Of a stretch of 64,000 nt of DNA, positions 24,520 through 34,174 are shown piece by piece (position 1 is the first letter of the stretch; the number at the start of each line of letters is the position of its first letter). The translations under genes were made by a program, and so were the position numbers. The stretch is from Intestinimonas massiliensis (ex Afouda et al. 2020). Lineage in GTDB: Bacteria > Bacillota > Clostridia > Oscillospirales > Oscillospiraceae. The notes beneath the pieces were generated by a model. It saw only the letters and a program-made list of their open reading frames with translations, made no database searches and was not told the DNA's origin. The stretch lies in the NCBI RefSeq assembly GCF_900626285.1, contig NZ_LR131147.1, forward strand, positions 266,268-330,267, read 5' to 3'.

Positions 24520-25686
24520 ATGAAAAAACTGCTATCCCTGTTTTTGGCCTGTATCCTGCTGCTTGGCATCCTGCCCACATCAGTCTTTGCCGCAGACAGT
24601 GTGGAAGAAGCCCTAGGCGAGGTCAACATCTACAATGGAGACTATGAACTGGGCTATCTCTCTATCAACGGAGCAGTCAAAAAGCAGACATACACCTACT
24701 TTTTGTACGAATCCAATGATGGAACAACAAAGGAGTCCCCAGCCTACTGCGTCAACCCCACCACCCCCGGAGTCCCGCAGAGCGTAGGCCCTGGTGAGAG
24801 CATCAAGTACCTGGCCGAGGAAAAGGCCAGCGACCCCAAGGTGGTAGGCATCATCTCCAACGGCTACCCTCACCGCAGCCTGGGGGAGCTAAACCTGGAC
24901 AACAAATATCAGGCATATTACGCCACCAAAATGGCCCTTTGGTGCTACCTGCTCCCCAACTGGAATATCGCCAATCTGAAGGTAGCCCCCGGCCTGACCG
25001 GCTCTGAACTGGACATTGGCAATCGCATCCTAGCTGCTGCCAAGGACATTTATAAGCGGGGTACGACCTACAACTATATGCTCTCTCCCCGGATGACCGT
25101 CACAGCGGACAAGTCTACGGCCTACCCCGTGACCATCGACGGCCAGGCATACTTGCAACAGGTATTTACTGTCTGGAGCGAGACCTGGGTGTACGACTAT
25201 GATGTGACCGTATCGTTCTCTGATCCCGGCAGTGTTCCGGATGGCACAAAGATCGTGGATGCCAACAACAACGAGATCACCGCCGTTACCACCCAGCCCA
25301 CCTCGGATGGCTACGCGGGCACATTCAAGGTGCTCTATCCCGCCAGCAGTGTGGAGGGACAGTCCGGTAATGTGCAGCTCTCCCTTTCCGCACCGGTAGC
25401 CCAGTATGCTGCCATGTACGCTGTGTGCCAGGAGAAGGACAAGTACGGCGAACTGCAAAACTACATCTGCGACCTGGACAACAATGTGCGGCTGGATGTG
25501 GCCGCCATCAGCAGTTATGCGGACGGCGGGGAACCCGGCCCGGACGAGACGGCCCTAAAGATTGTGAAGCTGGAGGAAGGGACCGAGCTCCCTCTGGAAG
25601 GGGCTGTATTCTCCATCTATGACCCGGAGGGACGCAAGGTACGCCCCAAACCGTACAGGTCAAGGAAGGGCAAACCGTCACGGTAG
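24520..25686 (+). pseudogene. SpaA-type pilin/adhesin, N-terminal part (frameshifted)
   Basis: This codes for 388 residues: signal peptide MKKLLSLFLACILLLGILPT...VFA, then a thioester-domain-like region (AYCVNP with Cys at about 80, and YYATKMALW where the family has TQxA), then the start of the first SpaA/Cna-B repeat (ALKIVKLEEGTELPLEGAVFSIYDPEGRKV). It then reads into an out-of-frame tail and stops. In the next frame the expected repeat end (PQTVQVKEGQTVTVEFRNQP) continues. About 50 residues of the repeat are missing, so an internal deletion has both removed sequence and shifted the frame. Start 24520 follows GAAGGAGG. Confidence 0.8.
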
Positions 25687-27380
25687 AGTTCCGCAACCAG
25701 CCTATGGGAAACCTCATCATCCATAAGCTGTCCAGCAAGGACAAGATCCCGCTGGAGGGGGTGCAGTTCAAGATCACTTATGCGGATGGCACCTATCTCC
25801 CAGACGAGGGCGGTAAGCTGTCCTCCAATGGCCTGTACTGGACCAATGCGGAGGGCCAGATCGTCCTTTCCGGCATCACCGGCACAGTGGTAGTAACTGA
25901 AGTGGAAAGCATCCCTGGGTACACCATCGACCCCAACACCCAGAGCCAGACGGTGGTGGTCAACCCGGTCGATACACAGGAACTCTGGTTCTACAATTCG
26001 CCGGTAGGCGGTGTGGAGTTTACCAAAGTCAATGAGGCAGATAAAACGGAAACCATCTCCGGCGTCACCTTTGAAATCCGCCGCGTCAGCGACGACGCTC
26101 TGGTGGATACCGTGACCACTGGGAAGGATGGAAAAGTGTTTCTGCCCCTGGAGGCTGGCGACTACTATGCCCAGGAGACCAAGGCTGCGGATGGATTTAA
26201 GCTGGATGATACGCCCATCTATTTTACCGTCAAGGACGGAGAGACCACCCGCAAGACGGTGACCAACAAGGCATTCTCCGGCATCCTGCTGCACAAGATC
26301 GACGCAGACACCCGAAAGGGCATTTACGGCGTGACCTTCCTCCTCTACGACGGCAATATGAATCCTGTGGATCAGTTCACCACCGACCAGAACGGATACG
26401 CCTACATTGACACCCTGGATCTGTCTGGCAAGGTGTATCTGCGGGAGCTGGAGAACGAGGGCTACATCGTAGACGAACAGCTGAAAACCGTCTATATAAA
26501 GCCTGGCGAGACCACGGAAATCACCTGGGAAAACCGGGCCATCACAGGCCAGATCCAGATTGTCAAGAAGTCTGCCGACTACAACCCCACCAACGGCCTG
26601 CCTGCCGGAACGCTGCTGGAGGGGGCCGTATTTGAGATTTATGATAAGGCGGGTAATCTAGTGGACACCATCCGCTCCGACAGCCGAGGGCTGGCCGTGT
26701 CCAAACCTTTGCCTCTCTCCCGCTATACCATCCGGGAGGTCAAGGCTCCGGCCAATTACGGCGTAAATGAAACGGAACTCACCGCCTATCTGGAACATGA
26801 GGGACAGATCGTCAAATTTGAGGTGACCAACAAGAGCCTGACCACCGGCGTGTCCATTACCAAAACCGGCCCCAAGGAGATCATGGCGGGCCAGCCGGTG
26901 CGCTACACATTCTCTGGGATTGCCAACACATCCAATGTCCGGCTGGATAGTTTTTATTGGCGCGATACCCTTCCCGCAGAGGTGCGGTTGGATACGGTGG
27001 TCACCGGAACCTATAACTTCCCCGGCACCTATAAGATCACCTACCGTGTGAACGGTGGCGAGTATCGGACCCTGGCAGACAACCTGTCCACCAGCAAGAA
27101 CTACACCCTGGCTGCCTCGGCCACCGCACTGGGCCTTGCCAGCAATGAACGGATCACAGAGGTCATGTTCGTCTTTGGACAGGCCCCTGCTGGCTTTGCC
27201 CAGGTAGAAAAGCCGTACCTCCACTGCACCGCCGTGGACAACCTGGCCTCCACTTCGTTTGTCAATGTGGCCGACGTGGGCGGCGTCTACAACGGCCAGT
27301 GGGTGCAGGCCGTCAGCCGTTGGGTGACCACGGTGTACGGCAAGCCCGTCATTCCCACCCTGCCCCGGACGGGGTATTAA
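25650..27380 (+). pseudogene. SpaA-type pilin/adhesin, C-terminal part (frameshifted)
   Basis: The continuation of the adhesin in another frame, open from about 25640; the first ATG is at 25704 and has no ribosome site. It contains about four Cna-B/SpaA repeats (starts near LIIHKLSSKDKIPLEGVQF, VEFTKVNEADKTETISGVTF, ILLHKIDADTRKGIYGVTF, IQIVKKSADYNPT), then a DUF11-like beta domain. It ends IPTLPRTGY with no hydrophobic segment or basic tail after the LPxTG-like motif, so the sorting signal is unusual or cut. Repeats have Lys and Glu positions fitting isopeptide cross-links. It would be unexpressed unless the frame is restored. Confidence 0.8.
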
Positions 27381-27385
27381 GCCCT

Positions 27386-27422
27386 TGGGGGACTCACAAA
27401 AGCTGTGAGTTCCCCTCTTTCT
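27386..27422 (+). terminator. terminator after the adhesin gene
   Basis: Stem GGGGGACTCACA (27387-27398) with TGTGAGTTCCCC (27404-27415), then TCTTTCTT. Confidence 0.7.
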
Positions 27423-27461
27423 TACAACCAACTATTCTAACAGAAAAAGGAGAAATGAACG

Positions 27462-27833
27462 ATGTTGAAGATCACTGCCACTGGAAATCTGACCAATGAT
27501 GTGGAGCTGAAGATGAACGAAACCACGGGCAAGCCCTATGCCATCCTGCGCATCGCCTCGGACCGCCGCTATCGGGATCAGGACGGCAACCGGCTCACCG
27601 ACTTCATCTCCATCAAGGTGCGCGGCCCCCTGGCCGAGTTCTGTGCCGCCTATGCCTGGAAGGGCTGCAAGCTGGCCGCCTCCGGCGACTTCGAGACCAT
27701 CACTTTTTCTGACGATCCCACCCGCCAGCCCGGCTTCCTGATCAAGGCTACGGAGGTGGAGCTCCTCTCCCCCCGTCGGGCAGAGGATGCGACCGCTGCC
27801 GAGCAGAACCAGGGCGAGTGTGAGGCCGCCTGA
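27462..27833 (+). CDS. ssb: single-stranded DNA-binding protein
   Basis: A 123-residue OB-fold SSB that would coat ICE single-stranded DNA during replication and transfer. Typical features: MLKITATGNLTNDVELK start, LRIASDRRYRDQDG, DFISIKVRGPLAEF. It lacks the acidic DDDIPF-type C-terminal tip of chromosomal SSB and ends ECEAA. Start follows AAAAGGAG (27449). The stop overlaps the next start (TGATGA), so it leads the operon with ParB. Confidence 0.9.
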   Translation: MLKITATGNLTNDVELKMNETTGKPYAILRIASDRRYRDQDGNRLTDFISIKVRGPLAEFCAAYAWKGCKLAASGDFETITFSDDPTRQPGFLIKATEVELLSPRRAEDATAAEQNQGECEAA

Positions 27834-28747
27834 TGAAGAATACTGGGATCATTTACAGCAGCACAGAGCGCACCCCTGTCGTGCTGCCTGAGATGGCCGA
27901 GCTGCTCCCGCCTTTGAGCGAGGAGCAGCTCGGCGCACTGGAGACGGACCTCCTGAAAAATGGGTGCTATACCTCCATCATCGTCAATGAGGATCTGGTC
28001 GTTATTGACGGACATAACCGAAAATCCTTATGCGACAAGCACGGCCTGCCCTATCAGATGCTGGTGTTCGCCTTTGACGATCTGCTGGAGGCCAAGCAGT
28101 GGGCGCTGGATACCCAGAAAGGCCGCCGTAACCTGGACAAGTGGGAACTGGGCAAGATCGCCCTGAAGCTTAAGCCGGAGATCGAAGCCAGGGCCAAGGC
28201 CAATATGTCTGCCGGAGGGCGGGCATACCGCCCATCTGAGGAAGGTTCGGCAACATTGCCAAACCTTCCTCCTGTTGATACCCGCAAAGAACTGGCAGAC
28301 TCCGTTGGTCTGGGTGAGCGGACCATGGGCAAAGTGATGCAGATCGACGAGCACGCCCCCGCAGCGGTCAAGGAGGCGCTGGACAAGAAGGAACTGTCCA
28401 TCAACCAAGGCTACCAGATCACCAAGCAGGTGGAGGATCTGCCGGAGGAGCAGCGGGAGCAGGCCGCCCAGGAGGCGCTGGACATCCTGAGAGCAAAAAA
28501 GGAAATCCAGGAAAAGGACGCGGAGATCGACCGTGAGGGGAAGATCGCCGGGATCTTCTGCAAGGCATATGAAAAAGCGGTGCTGTTGGACCCTACAGAG
28601 GAAAATGTCCGGATCTGGGCCAAATGCACCCGCATGACCAGGGACGAGATGGAAAATACGGTGAAAGAATCCCGTGAATTGGCAGAGGTGTTTCGGACCA
28701 TTGCCGACCTCATGGAGCGCCTCCTGCCGGAGAGGGGGACGCTATGA
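27833..28747 (+). CDS. ParB-like partition/nuclease-domain protein
   Basis: A 304-residue protein with a ParB N-terminal domain: LPPLSEEQLGALETDLLKNG, then the nucleotide-binding GHNRKSLC (about 60). A KorB-like helical middle (TRKELADSVGLGERTMGKVMQI) and a Glu/Lys coiled tail follow. ParB CTPases load at centromere sites; here it may help maintain or regulate the excised ICE together with the ParM/ParR genes downstream. It overlaps ssb and the next gene by 1-4 nt. Confidence 0.82.
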   Translation: MKNTGIIYSSTERTPVVLPEMAELLPPLSEEQLGALETDLLKNGCYTSIIVNEDLVVIDGHNRKSLCDKHGLPYQMLVFAFDDLLEAKQWALDTQKGRRNLDKWELGKIALKLKPEIEARAKANMSAGGRAYRPSEEGSATLPNLPPVDTRKELADSVGLGERTMGKVMQIDEHAPAAVKEALDKKELSINQGYQITKQVEDLPEEQREQAAQEALDILRAKKEIQEKDAEIDREGKIAGIFCKAYEKAVLLDPTEENVRIWAKCTRMTRDEMENTVKESRELAEVFRTIADLMERLLPERGTL

Positions 28748-29241
28748 CGGAAATGAGTGTCCGCCAGTGGCAGGAGCGGTTCCGTGCCGGGGATTTTTCC
28801 TCGAAAGATCGTGCCGCTCAGTGTGAGGCCGGGTGGTATGACTGGTTCTGTCAGGATGACGCGCTGGCCGGACGGCTCCAGAAGTTGAGCAAGGTGGTCA
28901 TGGGGATCACCGACCCGTATATCCTGGACAACTACTATGTCTGGTTTAAGAACAACTGCCCGCTGTCTGGCCCGCTCTATGATGACGTGCGGTTTGAACC
29001 TCTGCATGGTGACCGCAACGGGAGATATTTTGTGGTCATACGGGACAGTCCCCATGAGACCCATAAGTGGACCATCTACACGGAGCGCCATGGATTTGAA
29101 CAGCCGGAATTCACCTGTGCAAACGTGCGGGATATGCTCCGCCATATTAATTCCATGGCTCCAGAAACCTGGCGCGGTGATCCGCAGCCTGCAAAAGCAC
29201 CGCGTTCCCCTCAAAAGAAGCGAAAGGAGGCAGAACGATGA
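28744..29241 (+). CDS. hypothetical ICE operon protein
   Basis: A 165-residue protein of unknown function. It is Trp/Tyr-rich (QWQERFRAGDF, WYDWFCQDD, YYVWFKNNCPL) and ends in a basic tail (PQKKRKEAER). It overlaps its neighbours on both sides (ATGA-type), so it is translated with ParB and the next gene. No catalytic motif was recognised. Confidence 0.65.
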   Translation: MTEMSVRQWQERFRAGDFSSKDRAAQCEAGWYDWFCQDDALAGRLQKLSKVVMGITDPYILDNYYVWFKNNCPLSGPLYDDVRFEPLHGDRNGRYFVVIRDSPHETHKWTIYTERHGFEQPEFTCANVRDMLRHINSMAPETWRGDPQPAKAPRSPQKKRKEAER

Positions 29242-29657
29242 ACCGGGAAAATGAGGGTGCCAAGCCGACTGCTCCGCCCAGACTGCCGCCAGAGGCGGAG
29301 CAGGAGATCCTGGAGGCGTTGTTCGAGGGCATGGAGATCCACTCCAGCGAGATCGCCGCGATCCTGAAAAAGCATGGCGTGTGCGGAGATGCAGAGGCCC
29401 TCCAGGACAGCTACCGCAAGCGCCTGGGTCAGCGTCTCATGGCCAGTCTCCGGGATGATACCGGGCGGCGTGAGGTGCTGGCCAACGGAAAAGGCAGCTA
29501 TGTAGTGCTGGAGGGCTGCGGCGACAGGCGGCAGCTCAAGCAGATCCACCGCCGTATCCAAAACCAGATGAAAGGACTGGATCTCTCGGCGCGGAAAGTG
29601 TCCGGCAGGCTGACTGTTCTGGAACGGCTGACCCAAAAGTGGAGAAGGGCTGGTTGA
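29238..29657 (+). CDS. hypothetical ICE operon protein
   Basis: A 139-residue mostly helical protein starting MNRENEGAKPTAPPRLPPEA, with a possible winged-helix-like core (IHSSEIAAILKKHGVCGDAEALQDSYRKRLGQRLMASL) and a basic tail. It may bind DNA, but no family was recognised. It is coupled to the upstream gene by a 4-nt overlap. Confidence 0.62.
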   Translation: MNRENEGAKPTAPPRLPPEAEQEILEALFEGMEIHSSEIAAILKKHGVCGDAEALQDSYRKRLGQRLMASLRDDTGRREVLANGKGSYVVLEGCGDRRQLKQIHRRIQNQMKGLDLSARKVSGRLTVLERLTQKWRRAG

Positions 29658-29658
29658 G

Positions 29659-30027
29659 ATGGACGCAAAGACATTCTATGAGCAGATCGCCCCAGAACTG
29701 GACCCAGGGGGCTTCAAGCTGTACTTCACAGCCCAAAGGCTGACAGGCTTTGAGCTATATAAGCAGTTCCCTTATGAGGACTCCCGCGGGATGTTTGAAA
29801 TGATGAACGGTCATCAGCTCATGCGCTATCTGCTGGCGGATCAGTTCCATGCCATCCGCTGGGAGATCGTACCTGGAACCTGCTACGAACGGGCCGTCCT
29901 TCTCCCTATCGACCGCACCACACCGGCATATCGGGCATTTGAGCAAAAGCTGTACACAGCGATACTGCAAAACTACCATCTAAATCCTCAGAAACAACAT
30001 GATCGGAAGGAGCACGATACCAGATGA
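29659..30027 (+). CDS. hypothetical ICE operon protein
   Basis: A 122-residue soluble protein (MDAKTFYEQIAPELDPGGF) with aromatic-rich segments and no recognised domain. It is one base after the preceding gene and overlaps the ParM-like gene by 4 nt. Position suggests a minor role in ICE maintenance; nothing more can be read. Confidence 0.6.
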   Translation: MDAKTFYEQIAPELDPGGFKLYFTAQRLTGFELYKQFPYEDSRGMFEMMNGHQLMRYLLADQFHAIRWEIVPGTCYERAVLLPIDRTTPAYRAFEQKLYTAILQNYHLNPQKQHDRKEHDTR

Positions 30028-30956
30028 ATGATGTAATTGTGATCGGCGTGGATCATGGCTATGCAGCCATGAAAACTGTCCACTTTTCCTTTCCCACCGG
30101 GTTAGTGGAGTACGAACATGAGCCGTACACCCAGAAAGATGTGCTGGAATACGGCGGCAGATACTATGTGGTGGGCAGCGGTCGCCAGCCCCTTCAGAGA
30201 GACAAGACTCAGACAGAGGACTACTATCTGCTTACCCTGGCAGCCATCGCCAAGGAGCTGGAGCACCGGGGTGCAGAGCACACCGCCAGCATCCACCTGG
30301 CGGCGGGCCTGCCCCTGACCAGCTTTGGTCGGGACAAGAAGTCCTTCCGTTCGTACCTGTACCGGGATGGGAGCACCATTCCTTTTCGCTATGAGGGGCA
30401 GGACTATACCATCACCATCCAAGAGGTGTCCCTGTTTCCCCAGGGCTATGCTGCCGTCCTGACCCAGACGGAGCTGCTGGACGAACCGTCCGTCATTGTG
30501 GCAGACATAGGCGGCTGGACGGTGGATCTGATGCGGCTGGACAACCGCATCCCCAACGCTGCCTCCTGCCGGAGTCTGGAACTGGGCATGATCCGCTGTG
30601 TCGATGAAATCAGCGAACAGGTGCGCCGGTTGTTCGGACTGTCCATGACGACCGCTCAGATCGAAAGCGCCCTGCGGGGCAGCTCCGGCGGGATGGACGA
30701 GCGGATCAGAGCGGTCATCCATGCCCAGGCGGACAAGTACGCCCGAAACCTGCTCTCGGCAGTCACAGAGAGCGGCTTGGACATCCGAGCCATGCCCGCC
30801 ATTTTCCTGGGCGGCGGAGCGGCGCTCTTAAAGCGCCACCTTTCGGCCACAGACGGCCTGTGCCGCCCGCTTATCCTGGATGACGTATCCCTGAACGCTA
30901 AAGGATATGAGCGCCTTGTGGGGCAGATGTCGCGGGGTGTCGGCAATGGCAGGTAA
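30024..30956 (+). CDS. ParM/Alp7-type actin-like segregation ATPase
   Basis: A 310-residue actin-fold protein. Phosphate-1 motif VDHGYAAMK (about 8-16), phosphate-2 VADIGGWTVDL (about 160-170), and the adenosine motif IFLGGGAALLKRH (about 258-270) are all present. ParM filaments push plasmid copies apart; in an ICE they would stabilise the extrachromosomal circle. It overlaps the ParR-like gene, matching the parM-parR pair. ATG 30024 overlaps the previous stop. Confidence 0.85.
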   Translation: MNDVIVIGVDHGYAAMKTVHFSFPTGLVEYEHEPYTQKDVLEYGGRYYVVGSGRQPLQRDKTQTEDYYLLTLAAIAKELEHRGAEHTASIHLAAGLPLTSFGRDKKSFRSYLYRDGSTIPFRYEGQDYTITIQEVSLFPQGYAAVLTQTELLDEPSVIVADIGGWTVDLMRLDNRIPNAASCRSLELGMIRCVDEISEQVRRLFGLSMTTAQIESALRGSSGGMDERIRAVIHAQADKYARNLLSAVTESGLDIRAMPAIFLGGGAALLKRHLSATDGLCRPLILDDVSLNAKGYERLVGQMSRGVGNGR

Positions 30957-31245
30957 GCGGCGGCTCAACCTTTCTTTTTCTCTGACATCACCCCAACAGC
31001 GTGATGCATGGCACATTCTTAGCTCCATCCCTGCCGGGCAGCGGACAGACGCTGTGTGTCGGATGGTGTGTAAAGCCCATGAACAGGATGCCCTCCTGTC
31101 TGCCATCCGTGGGCTGATTCGGGAAGAGTTGCGCAATTTGGATCTGACAACAGAAAAAAGCCAGCAGGCACAGGCCGGGGACATGGATGAGAATGTCCTC
31201 GGCTTTCTTCTTGCCCTGCAGCAGGAAGGAGACGAGATCACCTGA
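30946..31245 (+). CDS. ParR-like DNA-binding partner
   Basis: A 99-residue protein: basic N-terminus (MAGKRRLNLSFSLTSPQQRDAW), which has a ribbon-helix-helix look, then helices and an acidic C-terminal tail that could contact ParM. Size and position directly after parM fit ParR/StbB. It starts inside the end of the ParM gene. Confidence 0.7.
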   Translation: MAGKRRLNLSFSLTSPQQRDAWHILSSIPAGQRTDAVCRMVCKAHEQDALLSAIRGLIREELRNLDLTTEKSQQAQAGDMDENVLGFLLALQQEGDEIT

Positions 31246-32411
31246 TACGCTATTTTGATATGTTCGCCGGGATCGGCGGATTCCGAGCCGGACTGGATCG
31301 GGCCGGAGGTTTCCAGTGCGTGGGCCACTGTGAGATCGACAAATATGCTGACGCCAGTTACCGTGCCATCCATGATATTCGAAGGGAGGAGCGATACTAT
31401 CCAGATGCAAGAAAAATCGACCCCAACGACCTGCCCGACTTCGACCTCCTGTGCGGGGGATTCCCCTGCCAGGCATTTTCAAACGCTGGCCGAAGAAAGG
31501 GATTTGAAGATGCCAGAGGCACTCTCTTCTTTGAGATTGCCCGCCTGGCTCAAGCCAGACGACCTGCGTATCTTCTGCTTGAGAACGTTCCAGGACTGCT
31601 TACGCATGACCAGGGCCGGACGTTTTCTGCCATCCTCGCCACGCTTAATGACCTGGGGTACCGCGTGGAATGGATGGTGCTTAACAGCGCGGATTTCCGT
31701 GTCCCCCAGGTCCGAAAGCGGGTGTTCATTGTCGGATATCTTGATCCCCGATGCGCCGGAAAAATACTTCCTGTCTTCGGAACAGACGGGAAAGCTCTTA
31801 TACAAGTCCTCGGAGGCCCACAGGGCTCAAGAGTCTATGACCCCGGAGGGGCCGCCTGCACACAGACTGCCGGAGGCGGAGGAAAAGGAGTAAAGACCGG
31901 ACTGTATCTGATGGAGCCTACCGCGGCACAGTCTTGTTTTGTGGATCTGTGTATCGGCAGGCCGACACCGACTGAAAATGCCAGGTGTCTGACTGCCAGA
32001 TATAGTCAAACGACACTCTGTAACCACCGTGGCGAACGCTCTGGGGTCCTGCTGATCAAAGAAGCGACTAAACGCGGCTATAAGGAGGCGATGGTGGGCG
32101 ATACCGTTGACCTGGGATATGCGGGCAGCAATACACGCCGCGGGCGTGTAGGACGGGATATCGCACACACGCTGGAAACCAGCTGCATCCAAGGTATCGT
32201 GGAGCGTGGCGGACGTATCCGCCGCCTGATGCCCCGTGAAAGCCTTCGGCTCCAGGGATTTGCTGAAGAACAGATCGACAAGATCCTGGCTATCACCTCA
32301 GATGCCCAGGCCTACAAGCAGGCCGGAAACAGCGTCACCGTTACTGTGATCGAGGCCATTGGCCGCCGCATCCGGGCAGTGGATGAGGAACTGAGAGGAC
32401 CGGCAGCATGA
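31242..32411 (+). CDS. DNA (cytosine-5) methyltransferase
   Basis: A C5-cytosine methylase with FAGIGGFRAGL (SAM-binding motif I), GGFPCQAFSNAG (catalytic PCQ motif IV), ENVPG (motif VI) and QVRKRVFIVG (motif VIII), plus motif X near QAGNSVTV. The conserved lead RYFDMFAGIGG is only complete if translation starts upstream of the ATG at 31260. CTG at 31242 has AGGAAGGAG at the right distance, so I use it. It overlaps the ParR stop. It probably protects ICE DNA from restriction, because no partner nuclease is adjacent. Confidence 0.88.
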   Translation: MIRYFDMFAGIGGFRAGLDRAGGFQCVGHCEIDKYADASYRAIHDIRREERYYPDARKIDPNDLPDFDLLCGGFPCQAFSNAGRRKGFEDARGTLFFEIARLAQARRPAYLLLENVPGLLTHDQGRTFSAILATLNDLGYRVEWMVLNSADFRVPQVRKRVFIVGYLDPRCAGKILPVFGTDGKALIQVLGGPQGSRVYDPGGAACTQTAGGGGKGVKTGLYLMEPTAAQSCFVDLCIGRPTPTENARCLTARYSQTTLCNHRGERSGVLLIKEATKRGYKEAMVGDTVDLGYAGSNTRRGRVGRDIAHTLETSCIQGIVERGGRIRRLMPRESLRLQGFAEEQIDKILAITSDAQAYKQAGNSVTVTVIEAIGRRIRAVDEELRGPAA

Positions 32412-33379
32412 GTGAAATAGGGCTGAAAGATCAGTGCTTCGGCGTGGAAGTGGAGCTGACCGGCATCACCCGAGAGCAGGCCGCCCAAGCCTTAGCGGAT
32501 TATTTTGGTACAGAGTCTCGCCAGGGGGATGACTACTACGACAGCTGGTATGTGCGGGATGAGGCAGGAAAAGAATGGCGGCTGATGAGTGACAGCAGCA
32601 TCCGCGGCGAACACAAAGTGGGAGCCAGATACAACTCCACCTCAGATCCAAGGTATCGTGTAGAAATGGTCACACCCAAACTGACCTATGCGGAATTACC
32701 CAAATTCCAGGAATGCGTCCGCCGTGTCCGCACCGCAGGAGGAAAAGTCAATTCCTCCTGCGGTATCCACATCCATGTGGATGCTGCAAACCACAACCGG
32801 CAGTCGCTAAAAAATCTCATCGGGATCATGTATTCCAAAGAGGATATTTTGTTCAAGGCATTGCAGGTCAATGAGTCTCGGGCCTCCAGGTGGTGTCAGA
32901 AGGTACGGGAACCCATGCTGCAAAAGGCACGCAAGCTTTCATCCGAAGAAACCAAAAACCTGACACAGCTGGAAGCCATCTGGTACGAGGGGGACAACGG
33001 CAGTACAGAGCACTACAACTGGACGCGGTACTATGCGCTCAATCTCCATTCTGTGTTTTACCGAGGAACCGTGGAATTTCGCTGTTTTAACTCCACTCTC
33101 CATGCGGGCCGGGCTGCCGCTTATGTGAATCTGTGCCTTGCCATATCGGCCCAAGCCATCGCCCAGCGCAGCACCGTCATGCGCAAAACGCAAAGTGACA
33201 ACGAACTGTTTACCTTCCGGGTGTGGTTGGTACGCCTTGGGTTGAATGGACCGGAGTTCAAGCACACGCGGGATCATCTTCTGGCCAACTTGGACGGGGA
33301 TCGGGCATGGCGCTATGACAAGGACAGTTACGATGTCAATAAGAAAAAGAAAAACCGAAGCAGTGAGGTGGCACGATGA
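32408..33379 (+). CDS. amidoligase-family enzyme (glutamine-synthetase-like)
   Basis: A 323-residue COOH-NH2 ligase-fold protein: N-terminal FGVEVELTG (the acidic metal site), RVEMVTPKL, then SSCGIHIHVDAAN with the conserved His (about 115-125) and GTVEFRCFNSTL (about 215-226). The family joins a carboxylate to an amine using ATP and is known to occur with gamma-glutamylcyclotransferase-like genes, as here two genes downstream. It overlaps the methyltransferase stop. Substrate unknown; peptide or small-molecule tagging is possible. Confidence 0.82.
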   Translation: MSEIGLKDQCFGVEVELTGITREQAAQALADYFGTESRQGDDYYDSWYVRDEAGKEWRLMSDSSIRGEHKVGARYNSTSDPRYRVEMVTPKLTYAELPKFQECVRRVRTAGGKVNSSCGIHIHVDAANHNRQSLKNLIGIMYSKEDILFKALQVNESRASRWCQKVREPMLQKARKLSSEETKNLTQLEAIWYEGDNGSTEHYNWTRYYALNLHSVFYRGTVEFRCFNSTLHAGRAAAYVNLCLAISAQAIAQRSTVMRKTQSDNELFTFRVWLVRLGLNGPEFKHTRDHLLANLDGDRAWRYDKDSYDVNKKKKNRSSEVAR

Positions 33380-33627
33380 AAATACGCATTGAAGATACCG
33401 TGTACGAGGGTACCGGGACAGAAATCATGGACCAGCTTCGGAAAGCTGCCTTTGATCCTACGGAGTTTCCGGACACGGAGAGCTATATCTGGCAGCTTCG
33501 CAGCAATTTCATCCGCATGACGGATCAGGACTGCATTCTGCCGGATCGCGGTGTGGAGGCGCAGGCGCAGACCATGATCATGGCGCTGGCGAAGATCGGC
33601 GCGCTGGAGGTGTTGAACCATAGCTGA
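33376..33627 (+). CDS. small hypothetical protein in the amidoligase operon
   Basis: An 83-residue acidic protein (MKIRIEDTVYEGTGTEIMDQL), with a start that overlaps the amidoligase stop. Similar small proteins accompany amidoligase genes in ICEs. No motif shows its role. Confidence 0.6.
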   Translation: MKIRIEDTVYEGTGTEIMDQLRKAAFDPTEFPDTESYIWQLRSNFIRMTDQDCILPDRGVEAQAQTMIMALAKIGALEVLNHS

Positions 33628-33634
33628 AGATAAA

Positions 33635-34159
33635 TTGTATTTCGCCTACGGCAGCAACATCAACCTGGTTCAGATGGCCTACCGCTGTCCCGCGGCCCAG
33701 GTGGTGGGGCCGGTCGTGCTGGAGGGATATGAACTGCTGTTTCGCGGCAACGCAAGCGGAAATGGCGTTGCCACCATCAAGCCCAAGGAAGGGCAGCAGG
33801 TACATGGCCTACTTTGGCGGATCACACCGGGCTGTGAGCGGTCTCTCGATCTCTATGAGGGATATCCCCACCTATACGAAAAAGAGTCTGTTGCTGTGCG
33901 GGATAATGCAGGGCGGCAGCTGACCGTCATGGCCTACGTGATGACAGATGGGGATCGGTGGCGCTCTCCCGCCCTGCCCTCGGAATATTATTACCAGGGC
34001 ATTCGGGATGGCTACCGCCAGAACGGACTGCCACTGTCCAAATTAAAACAGGCATGGGAGTATTGTGCTAAGGAATTGGATCAAGCGAGCAGTAAACTCA
34101 ACCGTATCTGCGGCGGGCAGGCCAAATTGCCCAAGAAGCAACGTGGGAAAGAGCGATAG
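33635..34159 (+). CDS. gamma-glutamylcyclotransferase-like protein
   Basis: A 174-residue AIG2/GGCT-fold protein: YFAYGSNINLVQM (substrate loop), then LDLYEGYPHLYEK with the catalytic-position Glu (about 75). The family cyclises gamma-glutamyl amines to release pyroglutamate. With the amidoligase this gives a make-and-remove pair for gamma-glutamyl links. TTG 33635 is the first common start, but codons upstream (AEDK) are in frame to an ATA at 33620, so the start is uncertain. The C-terminal 40 residues are Lys-rich. Confidence 0.82.
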   Translation: MYFAYGSNINLVQMAYRCPAAQVVGPVVLEGYELLFRGNASGNGVATIKPKEGQQVHGLLWRITPGCERSLDLYEGYPHLYEKESVAVRDNAGRQLTVMAYVMTDGDRWRSPALPSEYYYQGIRDGYRQNGLPLSKLKQAWEYCAKELDQASSKLNRICGGQAKLPKKQRGKER

Positions 34160-34174
34160 GGGGAATGATCGCAC

